A stretch of DNA of 64,000 nt from Zea mays (GCF_902167145.1 NC_050101.1:115907789-115971788), one strand, 5' to 3'; numbered from the stretch's first letter, positions 1-12,890 are shown. Translations and numbers: made by a program. Notes: generated by a model from the letters alone, not told the origin.

Positions 1-809
1 GAAGGGGGCACCGGACTGTCCGGTGTGCACCGGACATGTCCGGTGCGCCAACGGCTCTCTGGCTGCCAACGGTCGACTGCGCCAGTTAAGGAAAGAAATC
101 GGGCACCGGACAGTGTCCGGTGTGCACCGGACTGTCCGGTGCGCCAGACGACAGAAGGCAAGATTTGCCTTCCCAGATTGCTCTCAACGGCTCCTAGTTG
201 CCTTGGGGCTATAAAAGGGACCCCTAGGCGCATGGAGGAGAACACCAAGCATACTCAAAGCAATCCGAAGCACCGAGACTTCAATTCCACGCATCTATTT
301 CTTTGTGACAGCTTCTAGAGCTCTAGTTGAGTTGGAAACTCATTGGGTTGTGTTGCGAGCTCTTGTTGCGACTTGTGTGCGTATTGTTGCTCTGATTTTT
401 GAGTCTTGTGTGCGTTGCTCATCCCTCCTATACTCCGTGATTCTTTGTGAACATCAAAAGTGTAAGGGCGAGAGGCTCCAAGTTGTGGAGATTCCTCGCG
501 AACGGGATAAGAAAAGAAAAGCAAAACATCGTGGTATTCAAGTTGATCATTGGATCACTTGAAAGGAGTTGAGTGCAACTCTCGTCCGTTGGGACGCCAC
601 AACGTGGAGTAGGCAAGTGTTGTACTTGGCCGAACCACGGGATAAACTACTGTGTCATCTCTGTGTTGATCTCTTTGTGGTTATCGTATTGTGCAAGATC
701 TTCTCTCTAGCCACTTGGTGATTATTGTGCTAACACTCAACCAAGTTTTGTGGCTTAAGTTTTAAGTTTTACAGGATCACCTATTCACCCCCCCCTCTAG
801 GTGCTCTCA
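1..809 (+). repeat. Element A 5' LTR (partial)
   Basis: Ends in CTAGGTGCTCTCA directly before the primer-binding site. Holds CACCGGAC/GTCCGGTG palindromes near 9-25, 28-45, 104-120 and 128-143, a TATA box at 210-216 and a downstream block shared with the other LTRs here. It aligns over its whole visible length with the 3' LTR 7220-8443. The two differ by a handful of substitutions, one roughly 10-bp insertion near 655-665, and palindrome copy number. Short ORFs here are chance frames. Confidence 0.95.
210..216 (+). promoter_or_regulatory. TATA box of element A 5' LTR
   Basis: TATAAAA in the context GGGGCTATAAAAGGGACCCC. The same context is present in all five LTRs of this family in the window, so it is probably the pol II promoter that starts the genomic RNA. 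Confidence 0.75.
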
Positions 810-811
810 AT

Positions 812-822
812 TGGTATCAGAG
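812..822 (+). other. Primer-binding site of element A
   Basis: TGGTATCAGAG lies two bases after the LTR end. It matches the 3' end of initiator tRNA-Met read as complement, the usual primer for plant copia elements. Confidence 0.9.
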
Positions 823-859
823 TCGTTCTCTTCAAGAAAGGGACTAACCGCCCGAAGAG

Positions 860-3253
860 ATGGATCCTAAGGGGAAGGGAATCGTGATCAACGACAAGGA
901 GAAGGAGTCCTTCGTCAACGAGCCGAAGGATGACAAGCCTACAGACTCGGGCTCGGGCCACAGACGCAAAGATGGGAAGAAGAAGAAGAAGACAAGACGC
1001 ATCAAGGAGATCGTCTACTATGACGACAGTGATGAGTCCACTTATTCCCAAAAGGACAACGACGACAACGACTGCGAGAGAAGGAAACCGGTTAATTCAA
1101 ACTTTTCTTTTGACTACTCTCGTATTCCGCAAAGTACAAATGCTCATTTATTATCCATTCCACTTGGTAAACCTCCTCATTTTGATGGAGAGGACTACGG
1201 ATTTTGGAGTCACAAAATGCGTAGTCACTTGTTCTCTCTCCATCCTAGCATATGGGAGATAGTAGAGAATGGAATGCATTTTGATAGTAGTGACAGTCCC
1301 ATGTTTATTAATGAGCAAATTCATAAAAACGCACAAGCTACTACTGTGTTGCTAGCCTCATTGTGCAGGGATGAGTACCATAAGGTGAGCGGCTTGGACA
1401 ATGCCAAGCAGATATGGGACACTCTCAAGATCTCACATGAGGGCAACGACGTCACCATGCTCACCAAGATGGAGTTGGTGGAGGGCGAACTTGGGAGATT
1501 CGCCATGATAAGGGGGGAGGAGCCAACCCAAACATACAACCGGCTCAAGACCCTTGTCAACAAGATAAGGAGCTATGGAAGCACGCGATGGACGGACCAC
1601 GATGTCGTCCGACTAATGCTAAGGTCCTTCACTGTTCTTGATCCTCATCTTGTGAATAATATTCGTGAGAATCCTAGGTACACCAAGATGATGCCCGAGG
1701 AGATACTTGGAAAGTTCGTGAGCGGGCGAATGATGATCAAAGAGGCAAGATACGTGGACGACGCATTGAATGGTCCAATCAACGAGCCTCAAACCCTTGC
1801 TCTCAAGGCAACAAGAAGCAAGGAGACGCTACCTAGCAAGGTGGCACAAATTGAGGCGGCCGGACTTAATGATGAAGAAATGGCCCTCATCATCAAGAGA
1901 TTCAAGACGGCGCTAAAGGGTCGCAAGGGGCAGCCAAGCAAGACCAAGACAAAGGGGAAGCGCTCATGCTTCAAATGTGGTAAGCTTGGTCATTTTATTG
2001 CTAACTGTCCCGACAATGATAGTGATCAGGACCAAGGAAACAAGAGGGAGAAGAATAAGAACTATAAGAAGGCAAAGGGCGAGGCGCATCTAGGCAAGGA
2101 GTGGAATTCGGATTGCTCCTCTTCCGAATCCGACAATGAAGGACTCGCCGCCACCGCCTTCAACAAGTCATCTCTCTTCCCCAACGAGTGTCACACATGC
2201 CTTATGGCAAGGGAGAAGAAGGTATGTACTCAAAACTCTACTTATGCTTCTTCAAGTGAGGACGAATCTAGTGATGAGGATGAAATAGATTATTCATGTT
2301 TATTTAAGGGCCTGGATAGAACCAAGGTAGATAAAATTAATGAATTGATTGATGCCTTGAATGATAAGAATAAGCTTTTAGAAAAACAAGAGGATTTGTT
2401 GTATGAAGAACATGACAAATTTGTAGAAGCTCAAAAATCTCATGCTCTAGAAGTTAAAAGAAATGAAATGCTTTCTTGTGAATTATCTTCTTGCCATGAG
2501 ACAATCTCTAGCTTAAGGAGCATTAATGATGATTAAAATGCTAAGTTAGAAATAGCTAGTAAATCAACATCTTGTGTAAAAATTGTTGAAACTTGCAATA
2601 GGTGTAAAGATTTTGATATTAATGCTTGTAGCAAACACCTAGCCTCAATTTCTAAATTAAGTGATGAGGTGGCTAGTCTTAATGCCCAACTTAAGACTAG
2701 CAAGAGTAATTTTGATAAACTGAAATTTGCTAGGGATGCCTACACGGTTGGTAGACACCCCTCTATTAAAGATGGACTTGGCTTCAAGAGAGAAGTCAAG
2801 AACTTAACAAGCCATAAGGCTCCCATCCCCGCCAAGGAGAAAGGGAAGGCCCCTATGGTTAGTAATGCTAAAAAGAACCATGCTTTTATGTACAATGATA
2901 GAAAATAGTCTCATAGGAGTTGCAATGCTTTTGATGCACATACCTATGATTCTTATGATATGTTTGCTTCTAGCTCTTCATATTCGCATGATAGAGATAT
3001 GTCTAGGAGTTATATTCATCATGTGCCTAGAAAGAATATTGTTCAAGTTGCTAGGAAAGTTATGGATGGTCCTTCTACAATTTATCATGCTTTAAATGCT
3101 TCCTTTGCTATTTGCAGAAAGGATAGAAAAGTGATTGCTAGGAAATTAGGGGCAAAATGCAAGGGAGATAAAACTTGCATTTGGGTCCCTAAGACAATTG
3201 TGACTAACCTTGTAGGACCCAACAAGAGTTGGGTACCTAAGTCCCAAGCCTAA
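860..3253 (+). pseudogene. Element A gag-like polyprotein, broken
   Basis: The start at 860 begins MDPKGKG and is shared with element B. A lysine- and acid-rich N-terminus is followed by a UBN2/gag-type helical domain (roughly residues 100-330), then a CCHC zinc knuckle (CX2CX4HX4C, near 1967-2011), then a low-complexity coiled-coil tail. In-frame stops lie at 2534-2536 and 2906-2908. The frame otherwise continues to the TAA at 3251-3253, which element B also has, so the last stop is probably native to the family and the first two are damage. Gag packages the genomic RNA into virus-like particles in the cytoplasm. Pol follows in a different frame. Confidence 0.85.
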
Positions 3254-3260
3254 ATTTGCC

Positions 3261-6200
3261 TTGCAGGTTTATGCATCCGGGGGTTCAAGCTGGATTATCG
3301 ACAACGGATGCACAAACCATATGACGGGGGAGAAGAAGATGTTCACCTCCTACGTCAAAAACAAGGATTCCCAAGATTCAATAATATTCGGTGATGGGAA
3401 CCAAGGCAAGGTAAACGGGTTAGGTAAAATTGCAATTTCAAATGAGCACTCTATCTCTAATGTGTTTTTAGTTGAGTCTCTGGGATACAATTTACTATCT
3501 GTTAGTCAATTATGCAATATGGGTTATAACTGTCTATTCACTAATGTAGATGTGGTTCATTAGCCTTTAAGGGTGTATTAGACGGCAAACTTTATTTAGT
3601 TGATTTTGCAAAAGAGGAGGCCGGTCTAGATGCATGCTTAATAGCTAAGACTAGCATGGGCTGGCTGTGGCATCGCCGCTTAGCACATGTGGGGATGAAG
3701 AACCTTCACAAGCTTTTAAAGGGAGAACATGTGATAGGTTTAACTAACGTGCAATTCGAAAAAGATAGACCTTGTGCAGCATGTCAAGCAGGTAAACAGG
3801 TGGGAGGAGCACATCATAGCAAGAATATGATGACCACATCAAGGCCCCTGGAGCTGCTACATATGGACCTCTTCGGACCTGTCGCCTATCTAAGCATAGG
3901 GGGAAGTAAGTATGGTCTAGTTATTGTTGATGACTTTTCCCGCTTCACTTGAGTATTCTTTTTGCAGGATAAGTCTGAGACCCAAGGGACTCTCAAGCGC
4001 TTCCTAAGGAGAGCTCAAAACGAGTTTGAGCTCAAGGTGAAGAAGATAAGGAGCGACAACGGGTCCGAGTTCAAGAACCTTCAAGTGGAGGAGTACCTTG
4101 AGGAGGAAGGGATCAAGCACGAGTTCTCCGCTCCCTACACACCACAGCAAAATGGTGTGGTAGAGAGGAAGAACAGGACGCTAATCGATATGGCGAGGAC
4201 GATGCTTGGAGAATTCAAGACCCCCGAGCGTTTTTGGTCGGAAGCCGTGAACACGGCTTGCCACGCCATCAACAGGGTCTACCTTCACCGCCTCCTCAAG
4301 AAGACGTCGTATGAGCTTCTAACCGGTAACAAACCCAATGTATCGTACTTTCGTGTATTTGGGAGCAAATGCTACATTCTAGTGAAGAAAGGTAGAAGTT
4401 CTAAGTTTGCTCCCAAAGCTGTAGAAGGGTTTTTGTTAGGTTATGACTCAAATACAAAGGCGTATAGAGTCTTCAACAAATCATCGGGTTTGGTTGAAGT
4501 CTCTAGCGACGTTGTATTTGATGAGACTAATAGCTCTCCAAGAGAGCAAGTTGTTGATCTTGATGATGTAGATGAAGAAGATGTTCCGACGGCCGCTATA
4601 CGAACCATGGTGATTGGTGATGTACGACCACAGGAACAAAAGGAGCAAGATCAACCTTCTTCCTCAACAATGGTGCATCCCCCAAGTCAAAACGATGAAC
4701 AGGAGGCGTGTGATCAAGGGGGAGCACAAGATGATCAAGTAATGGAGGAAGAAGCACAACCGGCACCTCCAACTCAAGTCCGAGCGATAATTCAAAGGGA
4801 TCATCCCGTCGACCAGATTTTGGGTGACATAAGCAAGGGAGTAACTACTCGGTCTCGATTAGTTAATTTTTGTGAGCATTACTCCTTTGTCTCTTCTATT
4901 GAGCCTTTCAGGGTAGAGGAGGCCTTGCTAGATCCGGACTGGGTGTTGGCCATGCAAGAGGAGCTCAACAACTTCAAGAGAAATGAAGTTTGGACGCTGG
5001 TGCCTCGTCCTAAGCAAAATGTTGTGGGAACCAAGTGGGTGTTCCGCAACAAACAACACGAGCACGGAGTGGTGACGAGGAACAAGGCTCGACTTGTGGC
5101 AAAAGGTTATGCCCAAGTCGCAGGTTTGGACTTTGAGGAGACTTTTGCTCCTGTGGCTAGGCTAGAGTCCATTCGTATTTTGCTAGCATATGCCGCTCAC
5201 CATTCTTTCAGGTTGTTCCAAATGGATGTGAAGAGCGCATTCCTCAATGGGCCAATCAAGGAGGAGGTGTACGTAGAGCAACCCCCTGGCTTCGAGGATG
5301 AACGGTACCCCGACCACGTGTGTAAGCTCTCTAAGGCGCTCTATGGACTTAAGCAAGCCCCAAGAGCATGGTATGAATGCCTTAGAGACTTTCTAATTGC
5401 TAATGCTTTCAAGGTTGGGAAAGCCGATCCAACTCTGTTCACTAAGACTTGTGACGGTGATCTTTTTGTGTGCCAAATTTATGTCGATGACATAATATTT
5501 GGTTCTACTAATAAAAAGTCTTGTGAAGAGTTTAGCAGGGTGATGACGCAGAAATTCGAGATGTCGATGATGGGCGAGTTGAACTACTTCCTTGGGTTCC
5601 AAATGAAGCAACTCAAGGATGACACCTTCATCTCTCAAACGAAGTACACGCAAGACTTGCTGAAGCGGTTTGGAATGAAGGACGCCAAGCCCGCAAAGAC
5701 TCCGATGGGGACCGACGGACACACCGACCTCAACAAAGGAGGTAAGTCCGTTGATCAAAAGGCATACCGGTCTATGATAGGGTCTTTACTTTATTTATGT
5801 GCAAGTAGACCGGATATTATGCTTAGTGTATGCATGTGTGCTAGATTTCAATCCGATCCTAAGGAGTGTCACCTAGTGGCGGTGAAGCGAATCCTTAGAT
5901 ATTTAGTTGCTACGCCTTGCTTCCGGCTCTGGTATCCAAAGGGGTCTACCTTTGACTTGATTGGATATTCAGATTCCGATTATGCTGGATGTAAGGTCGA
6001 TAGGAAGAGTACATCGGGGACGTGCCAATTCTTAGGAAGATCCCTGGTGTCATGGAATTCTAAGAAACAAACCTCTGTTGCCCTATCCACCGCTGAGGCC
6101 GAGTATGTTGTCGCAGGACAGTGTTGCGCGCAACTACTTTGGATGAGGCAAACCCTCAGGGACTTTGGCTACAATCTGAGCAAAGTCCCACTCCTATGTG

Positions 6201-6433
6201 ATAATGAGAGTGCTATCCGCATGGCGGATAATCCTGTTGAACACAGCCGCACAAAGCACATAGACATCCGGCATCACTTTTTGAGAGACCACCAGCAAAA
6301 GGGGGATATCAAAGTGTTCCATGTTAGCTCCGAGAACCAGCTAGCCGATATCTTTACCAAGCCTCTAGATGAGAAGACCTTTTGCAGGTTGCGTAGTGAG
6401 CTAAATGTCTTAGATTCGCGGAACCTGGATTGA
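3261..6433 (+). pseudogene. Element A pol (PR-IN-RT-RH), broken
   Basis: Copia order is clear: a protease-like segment (WIIDNGCTNHMTG), GAG-pre-integrase HHCC region (3656-3800), integrase core with SDNGSEF and the PYTPQQNG context, reverse transcriptase with YVDD (about 5480-5500), and RNase H with the [10 protein letters not shown] signature near the C-terminus. Two breaks: a short deletion near 3552 relative to element B shifts the frame, and a TGA lies at 3950-3952 where B's alignment predicts Trp. From 3962 to the stop at 6431-6433 the frame is open for 823 codons. The protease has DNG where active copies usually have DSG/DTG. Confidence 0.9.
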
Positions 6434-7219
6434 ATTATAGCATACATGTGTTTATGCCTTTGATCATGTTCCCTATGCATTTTGTTGCTTAGCTATGGTG
6501 CTCAAGTTGTACAACACTCCCTGGACCTCACAAGTCCGTTGCAAAGCGATGCACATATTTAGGGGGAGATGTGTTACAACTTGACCCTTTGAGACTAACC
6601 ATGTGCTTGAGTTTGCTGATTTAGTCTCAAAGAAGGTTTGAAAGGGAAAAGGTGGACTTGGACCATGAAAGACTTCCACTGCACTCTGATGAGAGGGTAA
6701 CGTATTCCAAGTTCATCTCATGTACTCTTATTGCCTTTGTATTCTTATTGAAGATTTTGGTGAGGCAATGGGGTTCAAGGGCCAAGGTTAATCCCGTTTT
6801 GGTGCTTGATGCCAAAGGGGGAGAAAATAAAGGCCAAAGCGATAAATGGATCAGCTACCACTTGAGAGATTTTGAAAATAGTAGAATGGAGCTTTTGGTT
6901 TGTCAAACCTTTTTTTATTGTCTCTCTTGTCAAAAGTTGGCTTCTTGTGGGGAGAAGTGTTGCTTATGGGAAAAAGGGGAGTTTTTGAAATCTTGAATCA
7001 ATTTCTCTTGGAATGACTCTCTTTATGTCTTAACATGTGTGTTTGACTTAGAGATCGAAATTTGAGTTTGATTTGCAAAATCAAACCAAGTGGTGGCAAA
7101 GAGTGATCCATATATGTCAAATTTGAATCAAAACAATTTGAGTTCTTATTTGAAGTAAGTTTGTATTTGTTCTACTTGCTTTATATTGTGTTGGCATAAA
7201 TCACCAAAAAGGGGGAGAT
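6434..7219 (+). other. Element A 3' untranslated region and polypurine tract
   Basis: No coding potential. Contains runs of GGGGGAGA. The copy at 7206-7218 abuts the 3' LTR and is the likely plus-strand primer. Homologous stretches occur in elements C (15924-16710) and D (17964-18470). Confidence 0.8.
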
Positions 7220-8443
7220 TGAAAGGGAAATGTGCCTTTGGGCCATCTCTAAGTATTTTGGTAATTTAGTGTCCAACACAAGTGCCTAAGTGTAAAATGG
7301 TGGACAAAGTACAAATCAAGGATAAAGGTATGTTTCTCAGACTTAGTACATTGTTTTAGAGACTAATGTATTATGTCTAAGTGGTGGAAACAGGAAAAAT
7401 CGAATTGGAATTGTCTTGGCTCGAGCAGCCAAGACTCTGCTCAGTCTGGGAGCACCGGACTGTCCGGTGCGCCAGGCTGGCTCGAGCGAACTGGCCGCTC
7501 TTAGGAATTCACCGGCGACGTACGGCTATAATTCACCGGACTGTCCGGTGTGCACCGGACTGTCCGGTGAGCCAACGGTCGGCCGGGCCAACGGTTGGCC
7601 GCGCGATCTGCGCGGGACACGTGGCCGAGCCAACGACTAGAAGGGGGCACCGGACTGTCCGGTGCGCCAACGGCTCTCTGGCTGCCAACGGTCGACTGCG
7701 CCAGTTAAGGAAAGAAATCGGGCACCGGACAGTGTCCGGTGTGCACCGGACAGTGTCCGGTGTGCACCGGACTGTCCGGTGCGCCAGACGACAGAAGGCA
7801 AGATTTGCCTTCCCAGATTGCTCTCAACGGCTCCTAGCTGCCTTGGGGCTATAAAAGGGACCCCTAGGCGCATGGAGGAGAACACCAAGCATACTCAAAG
7901 CAATCCTAAGCACCGAGACTTCGATTCCACGCATCTGTTTCTTTGTGACAGCTTCTAGAGCTCTAGTTGAGTTGGAAACTCATTGGGTTGTGTTGCGAGC
8001 TCTTGTTGCGACTTGTGTGCGTATTGTTGCTCTGATTTTTGAGTCTTGTGTGCGTTGCTCATCCCTCCCTTACTCCGTGATTCTTTGTGAACATCAAAAG
8101 TGTAAGGGCGAGAGGCTCCAAGTTGTGGAGATTCCTCGCGAACGGGATAAGAAAAGAAAAGCAAAACATCGTGGTATTCAAGTTGATCATTGGATCACTT
8201 GAAAGGAGTTGAGTGCAACTCTCGTCCGTTGGGACGCCACAACGTGGAGTAGGCAAGTGTTGTACTTGGCCGAACCACGGGATAAACTACTGTGTTGATC
8301 TCTTTGTGGTTATCGTATTGTGCAAGATCTTCTCTCTAGCCACTTGGTGATTATTGTGCTAACACTCAACCAAGTTTTGTGGCTTAAGTTTTAAGTTTTA
8401 CAGGATCACCTATTCACCCCCCCCCCCCCTCTAGGTGCTCTCA
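7220..8443 (+). repeat. Element A 3' LTR
   Basis: Complete LTR of 1224 bp, TGAAAGGG...GGTGCTCTCA. At least seven CACCGGAC...GTCCGGTG palindromes lie between 7450 and 7790, and a TATA box at 7850-7856. A C-run near 8417-8429 is longer than in the 5' LTR. Confidence 0.95.
7850..7856 (+). promoter_or_regulatory. TATA box of element A 3' LTR
   Basis: TATAAAA in the same context as 210-216. It could start transcription rightwards into element B in antisense. Confidence 0.7.
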
Positions 8444-10479
8444 ATACCTCCTCCTTGATTGGCCCGTTGAGGAAAGCGCTCTTCACATCCATTTGGAACA
8501 ACCTGAAGGAATGGTGAGCGGCATAGGCTAATAGAATGCGAATAGACTCTAGCCTAGCCACAGGAGCAAAAGTCTCCTTGAAATCCAAACCTGCGACTTG
8601 GGCATAACCTTTTGCCACAAGTCGAGCCTTGTTCCTTGTCACAACTCTGTGCTCGTCTTGCTTGTTGCGGAACACCCACTTGGTTCCCACAACGTTTTGC
8701 TTTGGACGTGGCACCAGGGTCCAAACTTCATTTCGCTTGAAGTTATTGAGCTCTTCCTGCATGGCCAACACCCAGTCCGGATCTAGCAAGGCCTCTTCTA
8801 CCCTGAAAGGCTCAATAGAAGAGACAAACGAGTAATGCTCACAAAAATTAACTAATCTAGAGCGAGTGGTTACTCCCTTGCTTATATCACCCAAAATCTG
8901 GTCGACAGGATGATTCTTTTGAATCGTAGCTCGGACTTGAGTTGGAGGGACCCGTGGTTCCTCTTCCTCCATCACTTGATCATCTTGTGCTCCCCCTTGA
9001 TCACACACCTCTTCCTGATGAACCTGTTCATCTTTTTGAGTTGGGGGTGCACCATTGTTGAGGAAGAAGGTTGATATTGCTCTTTTTGTTTCTGTGGTCA
9101 CAAATCTCCAATCGCCATGGTGCGGATTGCTTCCGTTGGAACATCATTTTCATCTACATCATCAAGATCAACTTGCTCTCTTGGAGAGCCATTAGTCTCA
9201 TCAAATACAACATCGCTAGAGACTTCAACCAAACCCGATGATTTGTTGAAGACTCTATACACCTTTGTATTTGAGTCATAACCTAGCAAAAACCCTTCTA
9301 CAACTTTGGGAGCAAATTTAGAATTTCTACCTTTGTTCACTAGAATATAACATTTACTCCCAAATACACGAAAGTATGACACGTTGGGTTTGTTACCAGT
9401 TAGAAGTTCATACGAGGTCTTCTTGAGGAGGCGATGAAGGTAGACCCGGTTTATGGTGTGGCAAGCTGTGTTCACAGCTTCCGACCAAAACCGCTTGGGC
9501 GTCTTGAATTCTCCAAGCATCGTCCTTGCCATGTCTATAAGCGTCCTGTTCTTCCTCTCTACCATACCATTTTGATGTGGTGTGTAGGGAGCAGAGAACT
9601 CGTGCTTGATTCCTTCCTCCTCAAGGTACTCCTCCACTTGAAGATTCTTGAACTCGGACTCGTTGTCGCTTCTAATCTTTTTCACCTTGAGCTCAAATTC
9701 GTTTTGAGCCCGCCTTAGAAAGCGCTTGAGGGTCCCTTGGGTTTCTGATTTATCCTGCAAAAAGAATACCCAAGTGAAGTGGGAAAATCATCAACAATAA
9801 CAAGACCATACTTACTTCCCCCGATGCTGAGATAGGCGACGGGTCCGAAAAGGTCCATATGAAGTAGCTCCAGAGGTCTTGACGTGGTCATCACGTTCTT
9901 GCTGTGATGAGTGCTTCCCACCTGTTTACCTGCTTGACAAGCTGCACAAGGTCTATCTTTTTCGAAAGTTACATTGGTTAGTCCTAACACATGTTCTCCC
10001 TTTAGAAGATTATGAAGGTTCTTCATCCCAACATGTGCTAGACGGCGATGCCACAGCCAGCCCATGCTAGTCTTAGCAATTAAGCATGCATCTAGATCGG
10101 CCTCCTCCTTCGAAAAATCAACTAAATAGAGTTTGTCGTCTAGTACACCCTTAAACGCTAATGAACCATCACTCCTTCTAAAGACAGACACATCTACATT
10201 TGTGAACAAACAATTGTAGCCCATGTGGCACAATTGACTAACCGACAAGAGATTATAGCCTAGCGACTCTACTAAAAATACATTAGAAATAGAGTGCTCA
10301 TTTGAGATAGCTATCTTGCCCAAGCCTTTGACCTTGCCTTGGTTCCCATCTCCAAAGATGATCGAATCTTGGGAATCTTTGCTTTTGACGTAGGAGGTGA
10401 ACATCTTCTTCTCCCCCGTCATGTGGTTTGTGCATCCATTGTCGATGATCCAACTTGAGCCCCCGGATGCATAAACCTG
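8444..10479 (-). pseudogene. Element B pol (protease, integrase, part of RT), broken
   Basis: Starts opposite the same junction as in A, shortly after the gag stop. Seen in order: NHMTGEKKM protease flank, HRRLAHVG pre-integrase region, integrase with the PYTPHQNG context, and RT motifs [10 protein letters not shown] and [12 protein letters not shown], where it is cut by element A. A one-base loss near 9783 (the VDDF region) shifts the frame, and another change near 9100 shifts it again. The second integrase motif reads SDNESEF where A has SDNGSEF. Confidence 0.9.
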
Positions 10480-10488
10480 TAAGGCAAT

Positions 10489-12842
10489 TTAGGCTTGGGT
10501 CTTAGGTACCCAACTCTTGTTGGGTCCTACAAGGTTATATACAATAGTCTTTGGGACCCAAATGCAAGTTTTGTCTCCCTTGCACTTGTCCCCCACCTTC
10601 CTAGCAACCACTTTCTTATTTTTACATGAAAGTACAAAATTAGTGTTGCAGGCATGAAAAACAGTAGCAGATTCATTAGGCATTTTCTTAGGCACATGAT
10701 GAATAACATTTCCCTTCCTAGGCCTACTTCTACCATGCACAAAAGTAGAACTTGAAGCAATCATAGCATGTGAATCATAAGCACCATAACTCCTGTTATA
10801 ATGAGTATTCCTAGAAACTTTTCTATCATAGATGAACGCATGATTGTTTTGAATACAACTAGCCATGGGGGCCTTCCCTTTTTCCTTGTTGAAAATGGGA
10901 GTCCTTTGGCTTGTTAAGTTCTTGGCTTCCTTCTTAAAGCCAAGTCCATCCTTAATTGAGGGGTGTCTACCAACAGTGTAGGCATCCCTAGCAAATTTTA
11001 ATTTATCAAAATCACTTTTGCAAGTCTTAAGTTGAGCATTAAGACTTGCTACTTCATCATTTAATTTAGAAATAGAAATTAAATGTTCATCACAAGCATC
11101 AACATTAAAATCCTTGCATCTATTGCAAATTACAACATTCTCTACACAAGAGCTAGATTTGTTAACTACTTCTAGCTTGGCATTCAAATCATCATTAAGC
11201 TAGCCACAGTTTCATTGCAAGTAGATAACTCAGAAGATAATAATTCATTTCTCTTTATTTCTAAGGCAAGAGACTTTTGAACACTAACAAACTTGTCATG
11301 TTCCTCATACAGAATGTCTTCTTGCCTCTCTAGTAGTCTATCTTTCTCATTTAAGGCATCAATCAATTCATTAATTTTATCTACTTTTGATCTATCTAAA
11401 CCCTTAAATAATTCAGTATAGTCTACTTCATCATCACTAGATTCATCATCGCTTGAAGTAGTATACTTAGGAGTTTCACGAACGCTTACCTTTTTCTCCT
11501 TTGCCATGAGGCAGGTGTGGCGTTCGTTGGGGAAGAGAAAGGACTTGTTGAAGGCTGAGGCAGCGAGTCCTTCGTCGTCGGAATCAGAAGATGAGCAGTC
11601 CGAGTCCCATTCCTTTCCGATGTGTGCCTCGCCCTTTGCCTTCCTATAGCTCTTTTGCTTCTCTTTCTTCCCGCCCTTTCCTTGTTCCTGGTCACTAGAG
11701 TTATCGGGACAATTTGCTATAAAATGACCAGTCTTACCGCATTTGAAGCAGGAGCGCTTTCCCTTTGCCTTGTTCTTGTTTGAGTACTCCTTGCGTCCTT
11801 TCAATGCGGTCTTGAAGCGCTTTATGATTAGAGCCATCTCATCCTCGTTTAGTCCAGCCGCCTCAACTTGTGCCACCTTGCTAGGTAGCGCATCCTTGCT
11901 GCTTGTTGCTTTGAGAGCAACGGTTTGAGGCTCATAGATGGGTATTGGGCCATTCAATGCCTCATCAACGTATCTTGCTTCCTTGATCATCATACGCCCG
12001 CTTACAAACTTTCCGAGTATTTCTTCGGGTGTCATCTTTGTGTACCTAGGATTCTCACGGATTGAGTTCACAAGATGAGGATCAAGAACAGTGAAGGACC
12101 TGAGCATAAGTCGGACGACGTCGTGGTCCGTCCATCTCGCGCTTCCATAGCTCCTGATTTTGTTGACCTGGGTCTTGAACCTGTTGTACGTTTGCATTGG
12201 CTCCTCTCCCCTGATCATTGTGAACCTTCCCAGTTCGCCTTCCACCAACTCCATCTTGGTGATCATGGTGGCGTCGTCCCCCTCATGAGAAATCTTGAGG
12301 GTGTCCCAAATTTGCTTGGCGTTATCCAAGCCGCTCACCTTGTGGTACTCGTCCCTACACAAGGATGTTAGCAAAACAGTGGTAGCTTGTGCATTTTTAT
12401 GGATTTGCTCATTAATGAAAACGGGATTGTCAGTACTATCAAAAAGCATTCCGTTTTCAACAATCTCCCAAATACTTGGATGGAGAGAGAATAGGTGACT
12501 ACGCATTTTGTGACTCCAAAATGAGTAGTCTTCTCCATCAAAGTGTGGAGGTTTCCCAAGTGGAATAGAAAGAAAATGAGCATTGGAGTTAACCGGAATA
12601 CGAGAATAATCAAATGAAAAGTTTGAGTTAATCGGTTTCTTTTTCTAGTCGTCGTCGTCTCTTGGGGAAGAAGAAGACTCGTCGCTGTCGTAGTAGACGA
12701 TCTTCTTGATGCGCCTCTTCTTCTTCCCGTCTCTTTTCTTATGACTCGAGCCAGAGTCCGAGGGCTTATCATCTCTTGGCTCGTTGACGATGGACTCCTT
12801 TGTCTTGTCGTTGACCACCATCCCCTTTCCCTTAGGATCCAT
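10489..12842 (-). pseudogene. Element B gag-like polyprotein, broken
   Basis: Begins MDPKGKGMVV at 12842. An in-frame TAG lies at 12645-12647, then the frame is open from about 12644 to 11190 with a CCHC knuckle (CFKCGKTGHFIANCP, near 11740-11700). A small deletion near 11195 shifts the frame into the tail, which runs to the TAA at 10489-10491. That stop is at the same place as in element A. Length and layout match A. Confidence 0.88.
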
Positions 12843-12879
12843 CTCTTCGGGCGATTAGTCCCTTGCGTGAAGAGAACGG

Positions 12880-12890
12880 CTCCGATACCA
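12880..12890 (-). other. Primer-binding site of element B
   Basis: Reverse complement reads TGGTATCGGAG, two bases from the LTR edge; one change from the initiator tRNA-Met complement. Confidence 0.85.

Larger units (their letters stand above)
1..8443 (+). mobile_element. Element A: Opie/Ji-type Ty1-copia LTR retrotransposon, 5' end off-window
   Basis: Seen: two near-identical LTRs (1-809 and 7220-8443) flank a primer-binding site (812-822), a gag-like reading frame, a copia-order pol (protease, integrase, reverse transcriptase, RNase H) and a polypurine tract (7206-7218). The LTRs end in TG...CA. On the right the sequence switches after 8443 straight into the pol of an opposite-strand copy (element B), so A is inserted in B. 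The first five bases beyond the LTR (8444-8448, ATACC) should be one target duplication; its partner is off-window. Known: Opie and Ji are among the most abundant copia families in maize. Both coding frames are broken. The internal region is about 6.4 kb, normal for the family. Confidence 0.95.

Noticed and set aside
7450..7790. CRISPR-like repeat array
   Set aside because: The regularly recurring palindrome is part of a plant retrotransposon LTR with irregular spacing; there are no spacers and the genome is a plant's.
7381..7854. 157-aa ORF over the CACCGGACTGTCCGGTG repeats
   Set aside because: It lies wholly in the element A LTR; the repeat creates open frames in all directions and the frame is not kept in the 5' LTR.
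8406..8443. C-terminal end of the minus-strand RT ORF (…[12 protein letters not shown])
   Set aside because: These residues come from the C-run and end of element A's LTR, not from element B's RT.
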